Below are positions 31,867-39,142 of a stretch of 64,000 nucleotides of DNA, piece after piece (positions within the stretch are counted from its first letter, which is position 1; each line of letters opens with the position of its first letter). The stretch comes from JALZKA01 sp963701205. Lineage in GTDB: Bacteria > Actinomycetota > Thermoleophilia > Solirubrobacterales > 70-9. A model generated the notes under the pieces. That model was not told the origin of the DNA and made no database searches. It saw only the letters and a list, made by a program, of their open reading frames with translations. Location of the stretch: the NCBI GenBank assembly GCA_963701205.1, contig OY969575.1, forward strand, positions 1 to 64,000. Direction: 5' to 3'. Made by a program: the position numbers and the translations under genes.

Positions 31867-32131
31867 CGGCAACTGCGGGCAGGATCGTGACCTCGTCACC
31901 GTCTTTTATCTCGGTGGCCAGTCCGTCCTGGAAGCGAATGTCCTCACCGGACACATAGACATTCACGAAACGCCTCAGGGTGCCGTCCTCGGTGATTCGC
32001 TCACGCAGTCCGTCGTGCTGGGCAAAGACGGCATCGAGAGCCTCGCCCACCGTGGCGCCATCAACTTGAAGCTCAGCTTCGCCACCGGTTGCGGCGCGAA
32101 GCTGGCTGGGGATCTTGACCGTGACTGCCAT
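31856..32131 (-). CDS. metO: CysO/MoaD-like sulfur carrier protein (MetO type)
   Basis: A 91-residue beta-grasp protein with HRFVN-like RRFVNVYVSGEDIRFQDGL and the C-terminal ILPAVAGGA, closest in appearance to mycobacterial CysO. Such carriers are adenylated at the terminal Gly-Gly and loaded with sulfur as a thiocarboxylate. Here an extra Ala follows Gly90, so a protease would first have to expose the di-glycine. It lies 21 bases after the threonine-synthase-like gene, matching the MetM/MetO pair described in Streptomyces, in which MetO supplies sulfur for homocysteine. CysO for cysteine synthesis is the alternative reading. Confidence 0.82.
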   Translation of the reverse strand: MAVTVKIPSQLRAATGGEAELQVDGATVGEALDAVFAQHDGLRERITEDGTLRRFVNVYVSGEDIRFQDGLATEIKDGDEVTILPAVAGGA

Positions 32132-32152
32132 CTGCCGTGAATCTACTAAGCC

Positions 32153-33379
32153 CTACGAGGCCGAGGCTGCGAACGCCTCATCAAGAGATGCAACCGACGG
32201 GTCGATCTCGTGCATGTGAAATGAATCGCGGGCGGCGTCCAGGGTCTTGAGGCCCTCGCCGGTGATGTAGGCCACCACACGCTCCGAGCGGTCAATCTTG
32301 CCGCTTGCAGCGAGCTTCGCAAGCGTTGCAACGGTGACGCCGCCGGCGGTCTCCGTGAAGATCCCAGTGGTCTCTGCCAGTAGCCGGATGCCGGCCCGAA
32401 TCTCGTCATCGGTGACGCTGTCGATTGCGCCGCCGCTGGAGCGGGCCAGCTCGAGCGCGTAGGGGCCGTCCGCGGGATTGCCGATCGCGAGTGACTTGGC
32501 GATCGTTTTGGGCTTTTGCGGCCGGCAGACGTCCCAGCCCTCGGCGTATGCCGTCGCCACCGGCGAGCAACCAAGCGCCTGGGCGCCGTTGAAGGTCGGC
32601 AAATCGCCCGCCACCAGACCCAGGTCCATCCACTCACGAAAGCCGCGCGCGATCTTTGTGAACAACGAGCCGGACGCGATCGGAACAACGACGCGGTCGG
32701 GCAGCTCCCAGCCAAGTTGTTCAACCGTCTCGTAGGCCAGGGTCTTCGAACCCTCCGCGTAGTAGGGCCGCAGGTTGACGTTGACGAAGGCCCAGGGCCG
32801 CTCCTCACAGAGCTCGGTGCAAAGGCGGTTGACGTCGTCGTAGTTGCCGCGAACGCCGACCAGGTTCGTCCCGTAGATGCCAGTGGCCAGAAGCTTTTGC
32901 TCCTCAAGATCTGCGGGTACGAAGACGTACGAGTTCAAACCCGCCGCGGCGGCGTGGGCGGCGACCGCGTTGGCCAGGTTCCCTGTCGACGCACAGGCCA
33001 CGGTCTCGAATCCCAGCTCCTGGGCTTTGGCTACAGCAACCGCGACGACTCGGTCCTTGAAGGAGTGGGTCGGGTTGGCAGCGTCGTTTTTGACCCACAG
33101 CTCGCCGATCCCGAGCTTTGCGGCCAGTCGATCCGCACGAATCAACGGCGTCATTCCGGGTTCGAGGGGGTCGCGCGGTCGCTCTGTGAAGGGCAAGAAG
33201 TCCGCGTAACGCCAGATCCCCGGAGGGCCCGCCTGGATCTTTCGCTTCAAGGCGGCAACGTCAACGCTGGCGGCTTCGTAGGTCACCTCCAGCGGTCCAA
33301 AGCACGCCTCGCAGACGTAGCGAGCGTCGAGCGGGTAGCTGCTGCCGCATTCCTTACATGAGAGGGCCGTGGGGGCCAT
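32153..33379 (-). CDS. metM: threonine-synthase-like PLP enzyme, probable homocysteine synthase (MetM type)
   Basis: A 408-residue fold-type II PLP enzyme. It has an N-terminal zinc ribbon (Cys8, Cys11, Cys23, Cys26), PLP lysine in ANPTHSFKDR (Lys108), phosphate loop ASTGNLANAVAAHAAAAG and GSLFTKIARGF. By sequence alone it would be annotated as threonine synthase. Three context points favour homocysteine synthesis from O-phosphohomoserine: the SAM-I riboswitch in its leader, the adjacent sulfur carrier gene, and its close match to the zinc-ribbon paralog I recall from Streptomyces. ATG 33379 is the start, with GGAGG 12 bases upstream. Confidence 0.85.
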   Translation of the reverse strand: MAPTALSCKECGSSYPLDARYVCEACFGPLEVTYEAASVDVAALKRKIQAGPPGIWRYADFLPFTERPRDPLEPGMTPLIRADRLAAKLGIGELWVKNDAANPTHSFKDRVVAVAVAKAQELGFETVACASTGNLANAVAAHAAAAGLNSYVFVPADLEEQKLLATGIYGTNLVGVRGNYDDVNRLCTELCEERPWAFVNVNLRPYYAEGSKTLAYETVEQLGWELPDRVVVPIASGSLFTKIARGFREWMDLGLVAGDLPTFNGAQALGCSPVATAYAEGWDVCRPQKPKTIAKSLAIGNPADGPYALELARSSGGAIDSVTDDEIRAGIRLLAETTGIFTETAGGVTVATLAKLAASGKIDRSERVVAYITGEGLKTLDAARDSFHMHEIDPSVASLDEAFAASAS

Positions 33380-33413
33380 ATGTCGTCTAATCCTCCAAGT
33401 CCGGTGTCGGTAA

Positions 33414-33447
33414 CAAAAAAGACCTCTGCTTACTGCGAGCAGAGGTC
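33414..33447 (-). terminator. expression-platform terminator of the SAM riboswitch
   Basis: A perfect 10-bp stem (GACCTCTGCT / AGCAGAGGTC) with a 7-base loop followed on the reverse strand by six T. It is enclosed by a second perfect 9-bp pairing (33398-33406 with 33449-33457), which may stabilise the off state or hold the ribosome site. Confidence 0.9.
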
Positions 33448-33460
33448 CCACCGGACTCCA

Positions 33461-33576
33461 ACTCACATCTCCCAGGCTCGTCGCCTGCTGGAATTGGCAC
33501 CTGCGATTGGGTCGCGAGACCTTCGCTGGTTGCCGGGGTTTCTAAGGGCCAGTCCCTCCACCCCTCTGGATGCAGT
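33461..33576 (-). promoter_or_regulatory. SAM-I (S-box) riboswitch aptamer
   Basis: On the reverse strand the conserved S-box blocks appear in order: AGAGGGGTGGAGGGACTGG (from about 33569), GCCC, CCCCGGCAACC (33538-33528), GGTGCCAATTCCAGCAG (33501-33485) and GGGAGATGTGAG near 33460, with P1 pairing GCATC/GATGT. An intrinsic terminator follows at 33414-33447, so high SAM should stop transcription before the threonine-synthase-like gene. Confidence 0.93.
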
Positions 33577-33591
33577 GGTTATGTGCGGCTG

Positions 33592-33620
33592 ACTCTAGCA
33601 ATCGCGCCGGACCAGCACAA
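33592..33620 (-). promoter_or_regulatory. promoter of the SAM-riboswitch transcript
   Basis: -35 TTGTGC (33620-33615) and -10 TAGAGT (33597-33592), spacer 17, reverse strand. Transcription would begin about 10 bases ahead of the aptamer P1 stem. Confidence 0.6.
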
Positions 33621-33687
33621 GCGGGTTGAGCGGACCCGGAGCCTGAATGAGCCGTTGCGCCGCGGGCGTGCGCTTGCGGCGGTCGCG

Positions 33688-33693
33688 TACCCT
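33688..33693 (+). promoter_or_regulatory. possible leaderless -10 box upstream of corA
   Basis: TACCCT, 8 bases before an ATG at 33702. That ATG opens a 33-codon frame different from the corA frame, suggesting either a short leader peptide or the original corA N-terminus cut off by a frameshift near 33790. Confidence 0.35.
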
Positions 33694-33732
33694 TACCGGT
33701 GATGCCCTCCGACCGCCAGACTGACCAGGCTG

Positions 33733-34746
33733 ATGCCGAGCCTTCCGAAGCCAAGACTGCGCCGCCCGGCGCGATCCGGGTCCCTGGTCGCGGCGGCCGC
33801 TGACCAGTCCGAGCGCCGTCCTCAGGTTGAGGTCGTCGAAGGCGACGGTTTTTCCTGGGTGAACATCGAGCGGGCCACCCCGCTTGAGACTGCCTGGCTC
33901 ACCGAGCATTACGAGTTTCACCCGCTCGATCTCGAAGACGTCCTTTCGCGCAATCAGCGCCCGAAAATCGACGAGTACCCCGATTACCTCTTCATCGTCC
34001 TCCACTTCCCGGTCTTTGACCGCACGGTGGGCCGCCTCAACGCGGGCGAGCTCGACGTCTTCGTCGGGCGCGACTACATCGTCACGATTCAGAACACCCC
34101 GCTGCAGCCAGTCGAGTACCTCTTTGAACGCTGCCGCCAAAAGGAGGAGTTGCGCGAGCAGCTTTTCTCAAAGGGCTCCGGATTTCTGCTCTACCGAATC
34201 GTCGATGACGGGTTCGACTACTGCTTCCCGATGCTCCGCAAGATCGGCAACAAGCTGGACGCCGTCGAGGACGAGATCTTCGAAGGCAGGGCCCAGGAGG
34301 TTGTGCGCGACATCTCAAACGTGAAGCAGGAGATCATCAACTTCCGCAAGGTGATTCGCCCACAGCGGGCGGTCCTGCGTGACCTTGAGGGTGTAAAGCA
34401 ACGCTTCCTCTCACCCCCCGAGGGTGAGGAGTTGGAGATCTACTTCGACGACATCGGTGACGCCCACGAGCGGATCTGGGACATGCTCGAGAACTACAAG
34501 GAGGTTGTCGAGGCGCTCGAAGGCACGAACGAGTCCGTGATCTCGCATCGCGTCAACGAGATCCTGCGCGTCCTGACCTCGATCAGCGTCATCGTCCTGC
34601 CGTTGACGCTGATCGCCTCCATCTGGGGCATGAACGTCGGCGTACCTGGCGAGGGCGACGCCGCGGATTTCTTCGCCGTGGTCGGCGGCATGCTGGTGAT
34701 CCTGGTCGGAATGCTGCTCGCCTTCCGTAAGCGCGGCTGGCTTTGA
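33733..34746 (+). CDS. corA: CorA-family magnesium/divalent cation channel
   Basis: A 337-residue CorA protein with a cytoplasmic alpha/beta funnel, the long stalk helix (around residues 200-275), and two C-terminal membrane helices. The first ends in the selectivity motif GMN (SIWGMNVGVP) and the protein ends with basic RKRGWL. Transports Mg2+ or similar cations across the membrane. The start is uncertain: the first 25 residues (PSLPKPRLRRPARSG) look non-native, and a different-frame ATG at 33702 with a TANNNT box may be the true start. Confidence 0.92.
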   Translation: MPSLPKPRLRRPARSGSLVAAAADQSERRPQVEVVEGDGFSWVNIERATPLETAWLTEHYEFHPLDLEDVLSRNQRPKIDEYPDYLFIVLHFPVFDRTVGRLNAGELDVFVGRDYIVTIQNTPLQPVEYLFERCRQKEELREQLFSKGSGFLLYRIVDDGFDYCFPMLRKIGNKLDAVEDEIFEGRAQEVVRDISNVKQEIINFRKVIRPQRAVLRDLEGVKQRFLSPPEGEELEIYFDDIGDAHERIWDMLENYKEVVEALEGTNESVISHRVNEILRVLTSISVIVLPLTLIASIWGMNVGVPGEGDAADFFAVVGGMLVILVGMLLAFRKRGWL

Positions 34747-34763
34747 TCACGCAGCCTGCCTCA

Positions 34764-34769
34764 TAAGAT
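34764..34769 (+). promoter_or_regulatory. possible leaderless -10 box of the first HIT gene
   Basis: TAAGAT, 8 bases before the GTG at 34778. Confidence 0.4.
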
Positions 34770-34777
34770 GCCGCCGT

Positions 34778-35269
34778 GTGGCACGTGAGCGAATCTGGGC
34801 GCCCTGGCGCCTCAAGTACGTGACTGACGCTTCCAAGGACGCGCCCGACGCGTGCATCTTCTGCTCGAAGCCGACGACATCTGACGATCGCGCCAGCCTG
34901 ATCGTCCACCGCGGCGACAGCTGCTTCGTGATGCTGAACCTTTACCCCTACACGAACGGCCACCTGATGGTCGCTCCATTCGAACACATCGGGGCCATCC
35001 AGACCCTGCCGCCGGAGACGTGCGCCGAGATGATGAAGCTTGCTCAGCGCGGGATCTCCATCCTTGAAGACGAGTACGCGCCGCACGGATTCAACGTCGG
35101 CTTCAACCAGGGCCGGGTGGCCGGCGCCGGGGTCGAGCACCACATCCACATGCACGTTGTTCCGCGCTGGGGAGGGGACACGAACTTCATGCCGGTCCTT
35201 GCGGACACTCGGGTGATGCCGCAAACGCTCGAGCAATCCTTTGACGCCCTGAACGGCAAGTTCGGATGA
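34778..35269 (+). CDS. HIT-domain nucleotide hydrolase/transferase (AP4A-type)
   Basis: A 163-residue histidine-triad protein with RIWAPWRLKYV at the N-terminus, a Cys pair (CIFCSKP), FVMLNLYPYTNGHLMVAP and the catalytic triad HHIHMHVVPRW. The WAPWR start is typical of the actinobacterial AP4A phosphorylase/HIT group. It acts on dinucleoside polyphosphates or AMP conjugates; the exact substrate is not shown by sequence. Its stop overlaps the phosphomannomutase start (ATGA). Confidence 0.9.
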   Translation: MARERIWAPWRLKYVTDASKDAPDACIFCSKPTTSDDRASLIVHRGDSCFVMLNLYPYTNGHLMVAPFEHIGAIQTLPPETCAEMMKLAQRGISILEDEYAPHGFNVGFNQGRVAGAGVEHHIHMHVVPRWGGDTNFMPVLADTRVMPQTLEQSFDALNGKFG

Positions 35270-36636
35270 CCGCGGTCAAGCCGGGCATCTTCAAGGCCTA
35301 TGACATCCGCGGCATCTACGGCGATGACATGGATGCTGGCACCGCGTTCGCGATCGGCCGGGGCTTCGCTCGCGTCCTCGCCGACTTGCGGGCCAAGCCG
35401 ACCTCGGAATTGCGCGTTGGCCTTGGCCGCGACATGCGCCTGCAGGCGCCGGAGATGTCGGCGGCGCTGCGAGACGGACTGGTCGCGGAAGGGTGCCGGG
35501 TGCTCGATGCCGGCATGGTCGGCACCGAGATGCTCTATTTCCTGGTCGGGTCACGCGACCTCGACGGCGGCGCGATGGTCACGGCCTCGCACAATCCCAA
35601 GGCCTACACGGGGGTCAAGCTGGTTCGCGAGGGCGCCCTGGCGCTTTCCGGCGATGCCGGCATCCAGGACATTCGTACGACGATCGAGGCCGGGCTTCCG
35701 GCAGCGCCCGGCGGCGGGAGCTTCGAGGAATGCGAAATCTATGAGGACTTTCAGGCCCACGCGATCGGGATGATCGATCCTGCGCTGGTCAAGCCGCTCA
35801 AGGTGGTTGTTGACGGCGGCAACGGGATGGCGGGGCCAATGACCGGGCCGCTTCTGGCTCGACTCGGCCTCGATCTCGTCCCCACCTACTGGGAGCCCGA
35901 CGGCGAATTCCCGGACCACGAACCGAACCCGCTCCTGCCCGAGAACCGCCAATTCATCATCGACCGCGTCATCGCCGACGGCGCCGACCTCGGCATTGCC
36001 TGGGACGGGGATGCCGACCGTTGCTTTTTCATCGACGACCGCGGGACCTTCGTGGACGGTGACTTCATGACCGCGTTGCTCGCGAAGCAACTCCTGCGCC
36101 GCGAGCCCGGCGCCACGATCCTCTATGACGTCCGAGCCTCGCGCGCGGTGGCCGACGTCGTGGCGAGCCATGGCGGCACCGCCCAGATCAATCGCGTCGG
36201 GCACGCCTTCTTCAAGGCGGCCATGCGCGAGCACGGGGGCGCCTTCGGGGGCGAGGTCTCCGGCCACTATTACTTCCGCGACTTCTGGTGCGCTGACTCG
36301 GGGACGATCCCGGCATTGCTCGTCCTGGAATTGCTCGGAACCGAAGGCAGGCCACTGTCGGAGCTGGTCGGAGAGCTCACCACCCGGTACTTCATCTCCG
36401 GGGAGATCAACTCCGAGGTAGCCGATCCCGAGGCAAAGATGAATGAACTCGCGTCGCTCCACCCCGATGCCCGCGTCACATGGCTTGACGGCGTCTCGGT
36501 TGACTATCCGGACTGGCATTTCAACGTGCGCCCGTCCAACACCGAACCGCTCCTTCGGCTGAACCTGGAATCGCTCGTCTCGCGGGAAGACATGACTCGA
36601 CGACGCGACGAGATCCTGGCCCTGATCCGCTCGTGA
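35266..36636 (+). CDS. manB: phosphomannomutase / phosphoglucomutase
   Basis: Interconverts hexose 6- and 1-phosphates for sugar-nucleotide supply. The 456-residue enzyme has FKAYDIRGIYGDD, the phosphoserine loop GGAMVTASHNPKAYTGVK, the metal motif AWDGDADRCFF, the sugar loop GGEVSGHYYFRD and the phosphate-binding RPSNTEPLLRLN. It is coupled by 4-base overlaps to the HIT gene upstream and the MBL gene downstream. Confidence 0.95.
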   Translation: MTAVKPGIFKAYDIRGIYGDDMDAGTAFAIGRGFARVLADLRAKPTSELRVGLGRDMRLQAPEMSAALRDGLVAEGCRVLDAGMVGTEMLYFLVGSRDLDGGAMVTASHNPKAYTGVKLVREGALALSGDAGIQDIRTTIEAGLPAAPGGGSFEECEIYEDFQAHAIGMIDPALVKPLKVVVDGGNGMAGPMTGPLLARLGLDLVPTYWEPDGEFPDHEPNPLLPENRQFIIDRVIADGADLGIAWDGDADRCFFIDDRGTFVDGDFMTALLAKQLLRREPGATILYDVRASRAVADVVASHGGTAQINRVGHAFFKAAMREHGGAFGGEVSGHYYFRDFWCADSGTIPALLVLELLGTEGRPLSELVGELTTRYFISGEINSEVADPEAKMNELASLHPDARVTWLDGVSVDYPDWHFNVRPSNTEPLLRLNLESLVSREDMTRRRDEILALIRS

Positions 36637-37664
36637 CGCCCGAGGAAGCGCTTGCCGAGGCAGCGGAGGCCGGAATCCACCGCCTGCAAATTCCAACGCC
36701 GTTTGCGGTCGGGCGGGTGAATTGCTACCTCCTGGACGATGATCCGCTAACGCTGATTGATACCGGCCCGAACTCCGGCAAAGCCCTGAACGACCTCGAG
36801 GAAGGGCTTGCCAGCCTGGGGCACACGATCGAGGACCTGAAGCTGGTGATCGTCACCCACCAACACATCGATCACCTTGGGCTGGTGGAGGTCATCGCCA
36901 AACGCTCTGGCGCGAACGTGGCCGCCCTTGGACTCGCGGCCCGCAAGCTGGCCAACTTCGCCGATGACGCGGAGCTTGACGATGCGTTTTCTGCCGAGCT
37001 GATGCTGCGCAGCGGCATTCCCGAGGACGTCACGATCGCTCTGCGGAGCGTCTCCCGAAGCTTTCGTGCGTGGGGATCGCACGCCTATGTGACCCGCCCG
37101 CTTGCCGACGGTGAGGGCATCGAGTTTCGCGACCGCACCCTCGAGGTCCACCACCGACCCGGCCACAGCCCTTCCGACACGGTTTTCTGGGATGCCGAAC
37201 GGCAGATCCTCATCGCGGCCGATCATCTGATCGCCCACATCTCCTCGAACCCGCTCATCACGCGGTCGCTCGATGGCTCCGACCAGCGCACTCAGGCCCT
37301 CGTCGCCTACCTCGACTCGCTTGCCGAGACGCGGGCGATGCCCGCGCGAATCGTGCTCCCCGGCCACGGCGAACCGATCACCGATCACGTCGCCTTGATC
37401 GACAGCCGGGCTGAGATGACGTCGCGCCGCAAGGACAAGATCATGCGCCTGATCGCCCAGCGGCCGCGAAGCGGACACCAGATCGCCCAGGATCTTTGGG
37501 GTGATGTGGCCGTGACGCAGGCATTCCTGACCCTCTCCGAGGTGATCGGCCACTGCGACATCCTCTTCAACGAGGGACGCATCCATGAGGTTGAGTCCGA
37601 CGGAATCGTCCGCTACCACGCGACCGACGCGACCCCTGATCAGTCAGGATCGATGGAACCGTGA
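36633..37664 (+). CDS. metallo-beta-lactamase-fold hydrolase
   Basis: A 343-residue MBL protein with VIVTHQHIDHLGLVE (HxHxDH, with Gln between the first two), HHRPGHSPSDTVFW, AADHLIAHIS and VLPGHGEPI, and a C-terminal winged-helix-like domain (RLIAQRPRSGHQIAQDLW), as in LACTB2-like and glyoxalase II-like proteins. Substrate unknown. GTG 36633 overlaps the manB stop, and its stop overlaps the next start. Confidence 0.88.
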   Translation: MTPEEALAEAAEAGIHRLQIPTPFAVGRVNCYLLDDDPLTLIDTGPNSGKALNDLEEGLASLGHTIEDLKLVIVTHQHIDHLGLVEVIAKRSGANVAALGLAARKLANFADDAELDDAFSAELMLRSGIPEDVTIALRSVSRSFRAWGSHAYVTRPLADGEGIEFRDRTLEVHHRPGHSPSDTVFWDAERQILIAADHLIAHISSNPLITRSLDGSDQRTQALVAYLDSLAETRAMPARIVLPGHGEPITDHVALIDSRAEMTSRRKDKIMRLIAQRPRSGHQIAQDLWGDVAVTQAFLTLSEVIGHCDILFNEGRIHEVESDGIVRYHATDATPDQSGSMEP

Positions 37665-38671
37665 CGGCTTCCGCGACCAAGACGAGTGCGACCGCGGCCC
37701 CGAGTGGCGCCGACTCTCGCGCGGCCAAGAAGCGGATGTTGATCATCGTCAACCCGTATGCAACGACGGTTTCGGACCGGCTCAAGAATCTGGTGGTGTA
37801 CGCGCTTCAAGGCCGCTACGACGTCGAGGCGGTCTCGACCGAAGCAAAGCACCACGCGACGGAAATCGGCCGCGAGGCCGTTACGGGCGACTACGACATC
37901 GTCGTTGCATTCGGCGGCGACGGCACGATCAACGAAGTTGCGAACGGCCTAGCCGGCACCGGGGTGCCGTTCTCGGTCCTACCGGGCGGCGCGACAAACG
38001 TCTTTTGCCGAACCCTGGGCATCCCCAACGACGTCGTTGACGCCACCGAGCACCTGCTCGGCCTCGCCGATGACTTTCGGCCTCGCGCGGTCGACCTCGG
38101 CATCGCCAACGGGCGCCGGTTTGTGTTTGCCTGCGGCGCCGGCCTCGACGCAGCGGTGGTTAAGCGCGTTGACGCACACCCGAAGCTCAAGGCCCGGGCC
38201 GGCGAGTGGTACTACACCTGGGCCGGGGTTTCAGGCTTTACCCGCCAGTACCTGATGGGCGCGCCGCCGAGGCTCCGGCTGCGCTCCGAGCGCGGCGAGA
38301 TCGAGGGAATTACGACGATCGCCCAGAACTCCGACCCCTACACCTACTTCGGCGACCGCGCCGTTCGCGTTTGCGAGGGAACCGCGATCGACGACGGCCT
38401 GCTCGCAGTCGCAATGCTCAAGCGTGCCGCGCTCATCGATATGCCGACGGTGATGGCCCGATGCCTGGCCGACTCGCGTCGCTTCCCCGCCAATCGCCAC
38501 CGCCAGATCGTTGACTTCTCAGGCTTGACCGAGGCCCGCGTCGATTCGGTGACAACCGACGAGAACGGCAACGCGGTGCCGTTTCCGATTCAGCTCGACG
38601 GCGACTACATCGGGGACGGAACCACAGTGGAGCTGGGCATCGACCCGGGAGCGCTCGCGGTCATTGCCTGA
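37661..38671 (+). CDS. diacylglycerol kinase-family lipid kinase
   Basis: A 336-residue protein with MLIIVNPYATTVSDRLKNL, the nucleotide-binding VVAFGGDGTINEVANGLAG, FSVLPGGATNVFCRTLGIP and the C-terminal LDGDYIGDG. These are the catalytic motifs of the DAGK/LCB5/NAD-kinase superfamily. Phosphorylates a membrane lipid such as diacylglycerol; the substrate is not certain. About 25 low-complexity residues precede the fold. Confidence 0.92.
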   Translation: MTASATKTSATAAPSGADSRAAKKRMLIIVNPYATTVSDRLKNLVVYALQGRYDVEAVSTEAKHHATEIGREAVTGDYDIVVAFGGDGTINEVANGLAGTGVPFSVLPGGATNVFCRTLGIPNDVVDATEHLLGLADDFRPRAVDLGIANGRRFVFACGAGLDAAVVKRVDAHPKLKARAGEWYYTWAGVSGFTRQYLMGAPPRLRLRSERGEIEGITTIAQNSDPYTYFGDRAVRVCEGTAIDDGLLAVAMLKRAALIDMPTVMARCLADSRRFPANRHRQIVDFSGLTEARVDSVTTDENGNAVPFPIQLDGDYIGDGTTVELGIDPGALAVIA

Positions 38672-39092
38672 TCCCGGCACCAGCGACTGCCTTTTTTGCC
38701 GCATCGCGGCGGGAGCGGAGGCGGCCCACATCGTGCTCTCCGACGAGCATTGCCTAGCCTTCCTCGACACACGTCCGTTGTTTCCCGGGCACACGCTGCT
38801 CATTCCCCGTCTCCATCATGAGGCGATCTGGGATCTGCCGGACGAACTGCTGGCCCCGGTGTTCCAAAACGTCAAGCGCTTAAGCTCGGCTGTGCGGGCC
38901 GCGATGGCTGCGCAGGGAGCATTCGTCGCGATGAACAACGTCGTGTCCCAGTCGGTGCCCCACCTGCACGTGCACATCGTCCCCCGCGTTCGCAAAGACG
39001 GGTTGCGTGGCTTCTTCTGGCCGCGGACCACCTACGAAAGCGACGAGGCGGCAGCGCAGGTGGCAACGCGCATCGCCGCCGAACTCACCTAA
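38664..39092 (+). CDS. HIT-family protein
   Basis: A 142-residue histidine-triad protein: CLFCRIAAGAEAAHIVLSDE, LAFLDTRPLFPGHTLLIPR, SQSVPHLHVHIVPRVRKDG (triad) and FFWPRTTY. It is the shorter, Hint/HinT-like class and distinct from the 34778 gene. It starts with TTG 38664, overlapping the lipid kinase stop. It ends facing the glycosyltransferase gene with a hairpin repeat between. Confidence 0.9.
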   Translation: MPDPGTSDCLFCRIAAGAEAAHIVLSDEHCLAFLDTRPLFPGHTLLIPRLHHEAIWDLPDELLAPVFQNVKRLSSAVRAAMAAQGAFVAMNNVVSQSVPHLHVHIVPRVRKDGLRGFFWPRTTYESDEAAAQVATRIAAELT

Positions 39093-39095
39093 CCG

Positions 39096-39142
39096 GCGAC
39101 TGCGGACTTGTGGGGGCATGGCCCCCAATATCCCTCAGTCGC
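39096..39142. repeat. dispersed intergenic hairpin repeat, copy B
   Basis: The best-folded copy: outer arms GCGACTG (39096-39102) and CAGTCGC (39136-39142), inner perfect stem TGGGGGC (39111-39117) / GCCCCCA (39121-39127) with loop ATG. It separates a convergent gene pair and overlaps the last codons of the glycosyltransferase, so it may act as a bidirectional terminator. Confidence 0.75.

Noticed and set aside
31120..31899. rfbF-like start at 31899
   Set aside because: The first residues are not conserved and lie wholly in the sulfur carrier gene; GTG 31866 is nearer the family start.
33414..33576. Leader as a T-box
   Set aside because: The S-box blocks are complete and no T-box sequence or specifier loop is seen; a downstream terminator alone does not discriminate.
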